NCBI RefSeq assembly: GCF_004353915.1
Contig: NZ_SMRP01000008.1
Coordinates: 139,512 to 175,313, forward strand
Reading direction: 5' to 3'
Source: Paraburkholderia silviterrae
Lineage (GTDB): Bacteria > Pseudomonadota > Gammaproteobacteria > Burkholderiales > Burkholderiaceae
DNA: 35,802 nt
Shown here: piece after piece, positions 26,685 through 35,000 of the stretch
How the letters are laid out: every line of letters begins with the position of its first letter
Position numbering within the stretch: the stretch's first letter is position 1
Notes under the pieces: generated by a model
Databases searched by the model: none
Seen by the model: only the letters and a program-made list of their open reading frames with translations
Told to the model about the DNA's origin: nothing
Program-made: the position numbers and the translations under genes

Positions 26685-26769
26685 CATGACGTGCTGGCAC
26701 ATGACGTGCCGGCGGTGGCGCGCGATCGACGCATCGTGCGCCGCCGCCGTTCTGAACCAGGGAGTCCAG

Positions 26770-27321
26770 GTGATTCGCAGATCGTTCCTGTTACTGGCGG
26801 GCAGCGCGCTGATGCTTTCGGCGTGCGGGTTCCAGCTGCGTGGCGAGCAGAACTACGCGTTCAAGCGCCTCGCCGTCGTTGGCGCGTCGGCGCCCGTGAC
26901 GGCGCGTCTGACGCGCATGATCGAAGGCGGTAGCGATTCGGTCGTGGTCGACTCGGCGGCCAATGCCGACGCGGTGCTGCGCGTGAGCGAATCGCGCAGC
27001 TTCAGCACGCTCACGCTCAATTCGCTCGGCGTGGTCGAGGAATATCAGGTCAACTATTCGCTGAACTACACGCTCACGGCGACGGACGGCTCCCCGCTGA
27101 TCCAGTCGAGCGCGATCGCGCTGAACCGCGCCATGACCTATAGCGACCAGTACTCGACTGCGAAGGTGTCGGAATCCGAGCTGCTCTTCGCCGACATGCA
27201 AAACGACGCCGTCGACCAACTCACGCGCCGTCTCGCAGTCCTGAAGACGCTGCATCCCACGCCGGCCCAGGTCGTGCCGGGCGTCGCGCCCCGCGCGCCG
27301 CTGCCGCCGCCGCCGCTGTGA
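26770..27321 (+). CDS. lptE: LPS-assembly lipoprotein LptE
   Basis: Plugs and helps fold LptD, the outer-membrane gate for lipopolysaccharide. GTG 26770 is chosen because AGGGAG lies five bases upstream and the product then opens with a lipoprotein signal (IRRSFLLLAGSALMLSAC, lipid-modified Cys19). The 183-residue protein has CGFQLRGEQNYAFKRLAVVG, VVVDSAANADAVLRVSESRS, VVEEYQVNYSLNYTLTATDG and ESELLFADMQNDAVDQLTRR, all typical of LptE/RlpB. The tail is Pro-rich (APRAPLPPPPL). It lies between leuS and holA. Confidence 0.93.
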   Translation: MIRRSFLLLAGSALMLSACGFQLRGEQNYAFKRLAVVGASAPVTARLTRMIEGGSDSVVVDSAANADAVLRVSESRSFSTLTLNSLGVVEEYQVNYSLNYTLTATDGSPLIQSSAIALNRAMTYSDQYSTAKVSESELLFADMQNDAVDQLTRRLAVLKTLHPTPAQVVPGVAPRAPLPPPPL

Positions 27322-27354
27322 TGCGCGTCTCGTCCTTCTTCTAAAGCGCTCTTC

Positions 27355-28575
27355 ATGCAACTGCGACTGGACGCACTCGAGCCGCACCTCGCCAAAGCAA
27401 TGGCGGGTTTGTACGTCGTCTACGGCGACGAGCATCTGCTCGCCCAGGAAGCGTGCGACCGCATTCGTGCGAGCGCGCGCGCCGCGGGTTTCACCGACCG
27501 CTCGGTGTTCACGGTCGAGCGCGGCTTCGACTGGAGCGCGCTGATTGGCGCGAGCCAGTCGATGTCGCTTTTCGGCGATCGCCAGCTGGTTGAGTTGCGC
27601 ATCCCGTCGGGCAAGCCCGGCAAGGAAGGCGCGGACGCGCTCAAGACGCTCGCCGCGACGGCCAAATCGGCTGCGAATCCCGACGTGCTCACGCTCATTA
27701 CGCTGCCGCGCCTCGACGCAGCCACGCAAAAATCTGCGTGGTTCACGGCGTTGGCGGACAGCGGCGTGGCGATCAAGATCGACCCGGTCGAGCGCGCGGC
27801 GTTGCCGAACTGGATCGGGCAGCGTCTGGCCCAGCAGGGCCAGCGCGTCGCTTCAGGCGAGGACGGGCGGCGCGCGCTGCAATTCGTCGCGGAGCGGGTG
27901 GAAGGCAACCTGCTCGCGGCGCATCAGGAAATCCAGAAGCTCGGGCTGCTCTATCCCGAAGGCGTGCTGAGCTTCGAGCAGATTCACGACGCCGTGCTCA
28001 ACGTCGCGCGCTACGACGTCTTCAAGCTCAACGAAGCGATGCTCACCGGCGATGCCGGGCGGCTCGCGCGCATGCTCAACGGGTTGCAGGGCGAAGGCGA
28101 GGCTTCGGTGCTGGTGCTGTGGGCCGTTGTCGAAGAGGTCCGCACGCTGCTGCGCATCAAGCGCGGCGTGGCGGCGGGCAAGCCGCTCGCAATGCTGCTG
28201 CGCGAGAACCGCGTTTGGGGGCCGCGCGAGCGGCTCATCGGGCCGGCGCTCTCGCGGCTGACAGAGGCGACGCTCGAGCGCGGCCTCGCGCTCGCGGCGC
28301 GCCTCGACCGCCAGGTGAAGGGGCTTTCGGGGCAATCGCGCGGAGACTGGCGCAATGCGCTGCCGCCCGATGCCTGGGACGGCCTGTTCGAACTGGCGAT
28401 GACGGTTGCCGCGCCGCGCGACACCGGCGCGCCGGCGCGTTCGGCTGCACCCGCGCGCGGCGCCGCAGCATCGGGGCGTGCCCAGCCAGGCGGCGCGAGC
28501 CCAGCCGCTGCGGCCGCGGCAGCGGCTGCCGCGTCCCGACCGCGCACCGCAGGGCCGGGACGCAGGCCAGGCTAG
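27355..28575 (+). CDS. holA: DNA polymerase III delta subunit
   Basis: Clamp-loader subunit that opens the beta sliding clamp. Of 406 residues, about 1-340 align with HolA: LAKAMAGLYVVYGDEHLLAQ near the start, FTVERGFDWSALIGASQSMS, SLFGDRQLVELRIPSGKPGK, IDPVERAALPNWIGQRLAQQ, ERVEGNLLAAHQEIQKLGLL, ARYDVFKLNEAMLTGDAGRL and the C-terminal collar ending WDGLFELAMTVAAP. The last 60 residues are a low-complexity Ala/Arg/Pro tail with a run of ten Ala, longer than in E. coli (343 residues). ATG 27355 fits the conserved start; no strong ribosome-binding site is visible. Confidence 0.94.
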   Translation: MQLRLDALEPHLAKAMAGLYVVYGDEHLLAQEACDRIRASARAAGFTDRSVFTVERGFDWSALIGASQSMSLFGDRQLVELRIPSGKPGKEGADALKTLAATAKSAANPDVLTLITLPRLDAATQKSAWFTALADSGVAIKIDPVERAALPNWIGQRLAQQGQRVASGEDGRRALQFVAERVEGNLLAAHQEIQKLGLLYPEGVLSFEQIHDAVLNVARYDVFKLNEAMLTGDAGRLARMLNGLQGEGEASVLVLWAVVEEVRTLLRIKRGVAAGKPLAMLLRENRVWGPRERLIGPALSRLTEATLERGLALAARLDRQVKGLSGQSRGDWRNALPPDAWDGLFELAMTVAAPRDTGAPARSAAPARGAAASGRAQPGGASPAAAAAAAAAASRPRTAGPGRRPG

Positions 28576-28623
28576 TTGTGCTGGCCGGGCCCATTCCGGC
28601 ACCTGCTATCGGCATCGCCAGCG

Positions 28624-28641
28624 GGCGCTTTGCGCCGTTTT
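28624..28641 (+). terminator. Short possible terminator after holA
   Basis: GGCGC-TTT-GCGCC-GTTTT, a 5-pair stem 49 bases past the holA stop. Weak but correctly shaped. Confidence 0.4.
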
Positions 28642-28784
28642 CGCCAGTCCACCATGCACCGCCACTCGCGCCCGCCGTCAGGGCGCGCGCAGCAAAGCTG
28701 GCCCGCTGGCCTTAAAATCGACCTAACCTGAACCGCGCAGCCTCACACCGCATCGACCGGGCGCGCCGCATCACGACAGAAACC

Positions 28785-30056
28785 ATGGATATCGACCAGT
28801 ACATGACCGACCTCGGCCGCCGCGCCCGCAAGGCTTCGCGCGCGATGGCCCGGGCCTCGACGGCTGCAAAGAACGCTGCGCTCGAGGCCGTCGCGCAAGC
28901 GATCGAACGCGAGGCGCAGCAACTGAAGGACGCCAACGCCCGCGACCTCGCGCGCGCGAAGGAGAAGGGCCACGACGCGGCGTTCATCGACCGCCTCACG
29001 CTCTCGGACAAGGCGCTCAAGACCATGGTGGAAGGCTTGCGCCAGGTCGCGGCGCTGCCTGACCCGATCGGCGAGATCAGCAACCTCAAGTTCCGCCCGA
29101 GCGGCATTCAGGTCGGCCAGATGCGCGTGCCGCTGGGCGTGATCGGCATCATCTACGAATCGCGCCCGAACGTGACCATCGACGCCGCGGCGTTGTGCCT
29201 GAAGTCGGGCAACGCCACGATTTTGCGCGGCGGCTCCGAGGCGCTCGAGTGCAACACGGCGCTCGCGAAGTTGATCGGCGAGGGGCTCGCGGCAGCGGGC
29301 CTGCCGCAGGACGCGGTGCAGGTCGTGGAAACCGCCGACCGCGCGGCGGTGGGCAAGCTCATCACCATGACGGAATTCGTCGACGTGATCGTGCCGCGCG
29401 GCGGCAAGAGCCTGATCGAGCGCCTGATGGCCGAAGCGCGCGTGCCGATGATCAAGCACCTCGACGGCATCTGCCACGTCTATGTGGACGACCGCGCCGA
29501 TCTCTCGAAGGCGCTTACCGTCTGCGACAACGCCAAGACGCACCGCTACGGCACCTGCAACACGATGGAGACGCTGCTCGTCGCGCGCGGCATCGCGCAC
29601 GAAGTGCTGCCGCCGCTCGGTCGGCTCTATCGCGACAAGGACGTGGAGCTGCGCGTGGACGCGGCCGCGCGCGCGATTCTCGCGGATGCGAACGTCGGCC
29701 CGCTCGTGGACGCCACCGAAGAGGACTGGCGCACCGAGTACCTCGCGCCGGTGCTGGCGGTCAAGATCGTCGACAATCTCGATCAGGCCGTCGAACACAT
29801 CAACCATTACGGCTCGCATCACACCGACGCCATCGTGACCGAAGACCACGACCGCGCAATGCGTTTCTTGCGTGAAGTGGATTCGGCAAGCGTGATGGTG
29901 AACGCCTCGACGCGTTTCGCCGACGGCTTCGAGTTCGGCCTTGGCGCGGAGATCGGCATCTCCAACGACAAACTGCACGCGCGCGGCCCGGTTGGCCTGG
30001 AAGGGCTGACCTCGCTCAAATACGTCGTGCTGGGCCACGGCGAAGGGCGCCAGTAA
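28785..30056 (+). CDS. proA: Glutamate-5-semialdehyde dehydrogenase (gamma-glutamyl phosphate reductase)
   Basis: Second step of proline synthesis: NADPH-dependent reduction of gamma-glutamyl phosphate. The 423-residue protein has the family start MTDLGRRARKASRAMARAST, VPLGVIGIIYESRPNVT, LKSGNATILRGGSEA, DVIVPRGGKSLIERLM, HLDGICHVYVD, the catalytic Cys258 in HRYGTCNTMETLLV, NASTRFADGFEFGLGAEIGI and LHARGPVGLEGLTSLKYVVL. It is in the same direction as holA, 209 bp away. proB is not in this window. Confidence 0.96.
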   Translation: MDIDQYMTDLGRRARKASRAMARASTAAKNAALEAVAQAIEREAQQLKDANARDLARAKEKGHDAAFIDRLTLSDKALKTMVEGLRQVAALPDPIGEISNLKFRPSGIQVGQMRVPLGVIGIIYESRPNVTIDAAALCLKSGNATILRGGSEALECNTALAKLIGEGLAAAGLPQDAVQVVETADRAAVGKLITMTEFVDVIVPRGGKSLIERLMAEARVPMIKHLDGICHVYVDDRADLSKALTVCDNAKTHRYGTCNTMETLLVARGIAHEVLPPLGRLYRDKDVELRVDAAARAILADANVGPLVDATEEDWRTEYLAPVLAVKIVDNLDQAVEHINHYGSHHTDAIVTEDHDRAMRFLREVDSASVMVNASTRFADGFEFGLGAEIGISNDKLHARGPVGLEGLTSLKYVVLGHGEGRQ

Positions 30057-30155
30057 TCGAGCGCTGCGCGTGCCGCACAAGGCACACGCATCTCACTCGC
30101 GCCACGCCCTGCGCAGGTCCCGTATTCATTACGCCGATAACAACAAGGATTGCCG

Positions 30156-30572
30156 ATGCTCTGGGTCAAGACGTTTCACATCGTTCTGATTGCCTCGTGG
30201 TTCGCGGGCCTGTTCTACCTGCCGCGCATCTTCGTGAATCTAGCGATGGAAACCGAGCCCGCGGCCATCCAGCGCCTGCTCATCATGGCGCGCAAGCTCT
30301 ACCGCTTCATGACGCTGATCGCCGTGCCCGCGCTGCTCTGCGGGCTGTGGCTGTGGCTCGTGGTGGGGATCGGGCGCGGTCAGGGCTGGATCCACGCGAA
30401 AGTGGGCGTCGTGGTCCTGCTCATCGTCTATCACGCGTATTGCGGACGTTTGCTCAAGACCTTCGAGCGCGGCGAGAACCGCCGCTCCGACAAGTGGTAC
30501 CGCATGTTCAACGAGCTCCCGGTGCTCGGCATGCTGGCTGCGGTGGCGCTGGTCGTCATCAAGCCTTTCTGA
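30156..30572 (+). CDS. HemJ/CopD-like membrane protein (UPF0093)
   Basis: A 138-residue inner-membrane protein with four hydrophobic segments (about 3-23, 49-73, 76-96 and 119-137). The start WVKTFHIVLIASWFAGLFYL with His8, then PRIFVN, KLYRFMT, HAKVGVVVLLIVYHAYC and KWYRMFNELPVLGM fit the HemJ family. In bacteria lacking HemG/HemY this protein oxidises protoporphyrinogen IX in haem synthesis, and the conserved His and Lys (KTFH, HAK) are those tied to activity. ATG 30156 is chosen with AAGGA 6 bases upstream over the TTG at 30150. The haem role is inferred from the family. Confidence 0.82.
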   Translation: MLWVKTFHIVLIASWFAGLFYLPRIFVNLAMETEPAAIQRLLIMARKLYRFMTLIAVPALLCGLWLWLVVGIGRGQGWIHAKVGVVVLLIVYHAYCGRLLKTFERGENRRSDKWYRMFNELPVLGMLAAVALVVIKPF

Positions 30573-30637
30573 GTTCGCTCTTTCCCATTCCTGCCCAGGC
30601 GGGCAGCCTGTCGATCCGGAGTTAGCGCTTCAGCGTC

Positions 30638-30686
30638 TGCTCGGGTCCCATGCAAAGCGCGTGCTCCGGACCCATGCAACATGGGT
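30638..30686. repeat. 18-bp direct repeat plus hairpin downstream of two convergent genes
   Basis: TGCTCGGGTCCCATGCAA (30638-30655) and TGCTCCGGACCCATGCAA (30662-30679) match at 16 of 18 bases with a 24-base period. The second copy overlaps a hairpin ACCCATG (30670-30676) / CATGGGT (30680-30686) with a 3-base loop, just beyond the stop of the NTF2-like gene. No T-run is present on either strand. Confidence 0.6.
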
Positions 30687-30689
30687 TGC

Positions 30690-31136
30690 TCAGATGCTGC
30701 CTGATTCCTTGCGGCGCATGCGCGCGCCCACGACACGCCAGCCATCCTCTCGCTTCATGAAAACGTCGGCGAAGCGGTATTCGATCGGCCGAAAGCCCCG
30801 CGCAGGCGTATAGCGGTTGATGCCTGTGACGACGGCCAGATCGCCGAGCACCTGAACGCGCACATCTTCCAGCACTTGCGAGCCGCCCGGAGGGAGCGCA
30901 ACCGCGGCGAGCAGGTCGCGCTTCGAGCGATGCGTGCCATTAGGCAGGATTTCGAGGAATTTATCGTCCAGCAGATCGTTGAGCATGGAACGGTCGCCGT
31001 TGGCGGCCGCCTGGGTCCACTGGTGTTCGAGAATCTGCAGCTGGATGGCTTCGTTCGTGACAGGAGCGCTTGGGACGGAGGCAAAAGCGGCGGTGGCCGC
31101 CACGCACGCGGCGGCGAAGGCGAACAGATGTTTCAT
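30690..31136 (-). CDS. Second secreted NTF2-like (SnoaL/DUF4440-type) protein
   Basis: A 148-residue protein with a signal peptide (MKHLFAFAAACVAATAAFA, cleavage about residue 19). The mature part has the NTF2-like pattern: LEHQWTQAAANGDRSMLNDL, LDDKFLEILPNGTHRSKRDL, VRVQVLGDLAVVTGINRY, EYRFADVFMKREDGWRVVGA. The order and spacing match the protein at 3552-3992 (E..W..A, NG turn, K..LLAA, V.V.GD..VVTG, F.DVF...GW.V), although identity is modest. ATG 31136 has AGGAAA upstream on the minus strand. It is transcribed away from the second adhesin across the A/T-rich spacer, so the two could share control. Function unknown. Confidence 0.8.
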   Translation of the reverse strand: MKHLFAFAAACVAATAAFASVPSAPVTNEAIQLQILEHQWTQAAANGDRSMLNDLLDDKFLEILPNGTHRSKRDLLAAVALPPGGSQVLEDVRVQVLGDLAVVTGINRYTPARGFRPIEYRFADVFMKREDGWRVVGARMRRKESGSI

Positions 31137-31429
31137 GACGTTTCCTATGTTGATACGGCGAACCAGTTGGTTCGCAAAGACGGGAAACGATCGAATGATC
31201 ACCAGCCGTGGCTGGCTAAAGAGGCGCTGAGCGCGAAGGCCGCGCGTGACACGTAGGGAGTTGTGTCTGCGTTTCCCGACGTAAAAAGTATATTTATCTT
31301 ACAGATCGTCAGACATAGGACGAATCTCAAAACCAGTGCGCGAAGACGCAATCCACGTCGGAAATATGCAACACGATCAATGTGCGGCATTACGTCGCAA
31401 TCTGCTGACGATGGGGTTTATTTGTCAAA

Positions 31430-31458
31430 TTGAGTGTGCTGGTATTTCCGGATTAAAT
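31430..31458 (+). promoter_or_regulatory. Possible promoter toward the second adhesin
   Basis: TTGAGT (31430-31435), 17-base spacer, TTAAAT (31453-31458). Both boxes match moderately. In A/T-rich DNA chance matches are common, and it would give a leader of about 550 bases. Confidence 0.25.
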
Positions 31459-31492
31459 ATCTGAAATTCAGAGTAGGAAATTTCTTGTTTTA

Positions 31493-31504
31493 AGGAATAT
31501 TCCT
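31493..31504. promoter_or_regulatory. Perfect 12-bp palindrome
   Basis: AGGAATATTCCT is self-complementary and lies in the A/T-rich spacer, 35 bases downstream of the possible promoter. It could be an operator; no regulator is assigned. Confidence 0.35.
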
Positions 31505-31602
31505 GGTGTTGCGGAGTGCACATAAGAATTTGTAGGATTGTGCCGACAAATGAATTGTGCGTGTGCTATCACCCATGAATATCTATTACCCAATCGAGCG
31601 AT

Positions 31603-31846
31603 AATTCTCAGTTAAATCTGTAGTCCATGGGTTATTTTTTGCTCGATGGCCCCACCCGAATTGAGTGATTTGTCAGGATCCGTTAGAGCCCAGGTGGCCT
31701 TGTTTTGTGCGGCTTCTGCGCCTTTTGCCATGGCTTATTTCTTTGGGAATTTTCTTATATTCGCTGTTTTGCCTGATTAATAGAGTTACGCCTTGTTAAT
31801 GCCTCTTGGGCATTTGGGTGAAGCTGAAAATTCTCAGTTAATTCTG
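31603..31846. repeat. 18-bp direct repeat, two copies 226 bp apart
   Basis: AATTCTCAGTTAAATCTG (31603-31620) and AATTCTCAGTTAATTCTG (31829-31846) differ at one base. They lie upstream of the second adhesin and may be paired binding sites for one regulator. Confidence 0.6.
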
Positions 31847-32016
31847 ACAGCTTTGATTTTTGGCACCCATCGGAAAAGCGAGCCTTTCTATCGGGTAGCG
31901 AGTTTTCCGGCTCAAGGGAATTGCATTCGGGCGATTTTGAATCTGCCCGCAATGCGCCTGCGTGGACTGCGTAGGCGTCGGTTGAGATCCCGTCTTTAAT
32001 CAAGGTAAGGCAGAGA

Positions 32017-35000
32017 ATGAACAAGACATACCGATCAATCTGGAACGAATCCACGGGGACGTGGGTTGCCGTGCAGGAAAACGCGCAGGCACGCGGCAAG
32101 AAGTCTTCGACGCGCGTTGCGGTCGCTGCGGTTGGGATGGGCTCCGCGCTGGCTGCTTCGGGCGCCTTCGCGCAAGCAGCCGTCGGCAACGGGGGAGTCG
32201 AGCTCTGTGCAGCCAATCAGTCGACGCCCGGCGCTGCTTACGGCTTTAAGGCAAGCACGACGAACCTGAGCTGTACCGGAAGCGCCAGCGCACCCGCGTT
32301 CGCGTTTTCGCTGAACAACGCAAGCGATACAACCGGCGGCAACGGCTTCGGCGCTTCGACCGCCCGCGTGACGGGCTATTCGAACGGCCTGCTCGAACTC
32401 AAGGGCGCGGGCAACATCAGCATGCTTAACACCGTCACCATGAACGGCAACAAGATCACGAATCTTGCGGCCGGTACGGTGAGCGGCACGAGCACGGATG
32501 GTGTCAATGGTTCGCAGTTGCACAGCCTTGCGAGTTCGACGGCTAGCGTGTTCGGTGGCGGCTCGACCGCCAATGCCGACGGCTCGGTCAGCAAGCCAAC
32601 CTATACGGTTGCGGGAGCGACGTACACGGACGTCGGGTCGGCTCTTGATGCCATCAACGGCACCTCGGGCGCCAACGGGGTCCAGTACGACACGTCGAAG
32701 CACGATCTAGTGACGCTGGGCGGCTCGGGATCGACCACGCCGGTGGCGCTGCACAACGTGGCCGATGGCAACGTGGCGGCTGGCAGCACGGACGCTGTGA
32801 ACGGCGGTCAGCTGTTCGGCGTGAGCCAGGACGTCAAGAACATCAGCAATGACATCACCAAGGTCCAGAACACACTGACCACTGCGGGCCATGGCGCGCA
32901 GGCGGCTTCGTCGGATCCCAACGGCTACACGTTTGGGGGCTTCATTGCCGATGCGAGCGGGAATGTGAGCAATCCCGCAGTGCTCTACGTGCCGAACACC
33001 ATCGGTACGGCGAATTCGCAGATCGTGCTCGATCCGGGTCAAGGCAACAGCCTGTACCCCGTGAGTGCCGACCGCGCCGGCCCGTACTTGCCGAAAGGCA
33101 CGGTTATCAGCAACGTTGCAAATGGCGTCCTGCTGACGGATGCCGCCAACGTTGGCCAGGTGGCGGATATGATCGCGGCGCAAGATTCCGTAGGCCAGCC
33201 GGGGCCCAGGCTGCTCCGGGCCAGCGGGAAGCTGGGCGCTTCGTCGGGTTCCGGGGTTGATACTTCGGGGGCGAACGGGGCGCCGTACAGAACTGCGGCT
33301 TACTATTCGCAGATCCGGGGCGCCGCCAACAATTTGGGCTCGTATTCGCCGACCGACACTCCGCGCGCGAACGGCGCCGGTAGCATCGCCATTGGCTCGA
33401 ACACGGAGGCGGACGGCAGCGGGAGCATGGCAGTAGGCATCCAGTCGCTGGCGTCGGCAGACGACTCGGTGGCACTGGGCTCAGGTTCCGTGTCGAACGT
33501 GGCGAACACCGTTTCGGTGGGCAGTGACGGGACGGCTACGCGCGCGGTGGTCGACGCGAATGGCGTCACGAGCTATGTACAGAGCCAGGCCAACACTCGC
33601 CGGGTTGTGAATATGGCGGCCGGCCAGAATAACACCGATGCGGTGAACGTTTCGCAGCTCAAGGGTGTGACGGATGCGCTGGGCGCTGGCGCGGGCGTGA
33701 AGGCAGACGGTTCGATTGCCGCGCCGAACTATGCCGTGGCAGACAGCAGTTATTCGGACGTGGGTTCCGCGTTGGCTGCCATGGACGGCAAGGCTCACGC
33801 GCTTTCGGATAGCGCAGTGAAGTACGACACCTCGGCGCATAACAAGGTGACGCTTGGTGGTGCCGGCACCACGAGTGGCACGGTTGCGCTGACGAACGTG
33901 GCGAACGCCGCGCTGAATGCATCGAGCACGGATGCGGTGAACGGTGCGCAGCTGTTCGCAACGAACCAGAACGTGTCGAACCTCGCAGGTGATGTGACCA
34001 GCATCGCGGGCGACGTGACGAACCTGTACGGCAAGGTGGCGGATGCGGTGCTGTACGACTCGTCGTCGCACGACTCCGTGACCTTCGGCGGCAAGGGTTC
34101 GACCACGCCGGTGGCGCTGCACAACGTCGCAAACGGCGTGGTGAGCGTAGCGAGCCTGGACGCGGTGAACGGCTCGCAGCTTTACGGTCTGGCATCGAGC
34201 ACGGCAACGGCATTGGGCGGCTCGACCGTCGTGAATCCAAATGGCTCGATCAGTGCGCCGAGCTATGACCTTTCGGGCACGACTTACCACGACGTTGGGT
34301 CGGCACTCGACGCAGTCATGGATGTGGCGAAGGGCGGCAGTCCGGACGCAGTTGTGTACGACACGTCGGCGCACGACAAGCTGACGCTGGGCGGCACGAA
34401 GGCTACGGCCCCCGTTGCCTTGATGAATGTGGCGAATGGCACGCTGGACGCATCGAGCACGGATGCAGTGAACGGTGCACAGCTGTTCGCGACGAACCAG
34501 AACGTGTCGAACCTCGCGGGCGATGTGACCAGCATCGCGGGCGACGTGACGAACCTGTACGGCAAGGTGGCGGATGCGGTGCTGTACGACTCGTCGTCGC
34601 ACGACTCCGTGACCTTCGGCGGCAAGGGCTCGACCACGCCGGTGGCGCTGCACAACGTCGCAAACGGCGCGGTGAGCGTAGCGAGCCTGGATGCGGTGAA
34701 CGGCTCGCAGCTTTACGGTCTGGCATCGAGCACGGCAACGGCATTGGGCGGCTCGACCGTCGTGAATCCGAATGGCTCGATCAGTGCGCCGAGCTATGCC
34801 CTTTCGGGCTCGACTTACCACGACGTTGGGTCGGCACTGGATGCCATCAACGCGAAGGCCGGCACGGGTTCGCCGGACGGCGTGCAGTACGACACGTCGG
34901 CACACAACAAGGTGACGTTTGGCGGCACGACGGCTACGGCACCCGTTGCTTTGACGAATGTGGCGAACGCCGCGCTGAATGCATCGAGCACGGATGCGGT

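Larger units (their letters stand above)
31137..32016. other. A/T-rich spacer upstream of the second adhesin gene
   Basis: About 880 bp with clearly lower GC than the rest of the window and no credible gene; short open frames (for example 31199-31390 minus) lack family likeness. It contains the palindrome AGGAATATTCCT (31493-31504), GAAATTTC just before it, an 18-bp direct repeat at 31603 and 31829, and a possible promoter at 31430-31458. Such regions often carry long control sequences and are favoured by H-NS-type silencers; silencing here is inference. Confidence 0.6.

Noticed and set aside
31199..31390. 63-codon minus-strand frame in the A/T-rich spacer
   Set aside because: Short, rich in chance residues, no ribosome-binding site or family signal.
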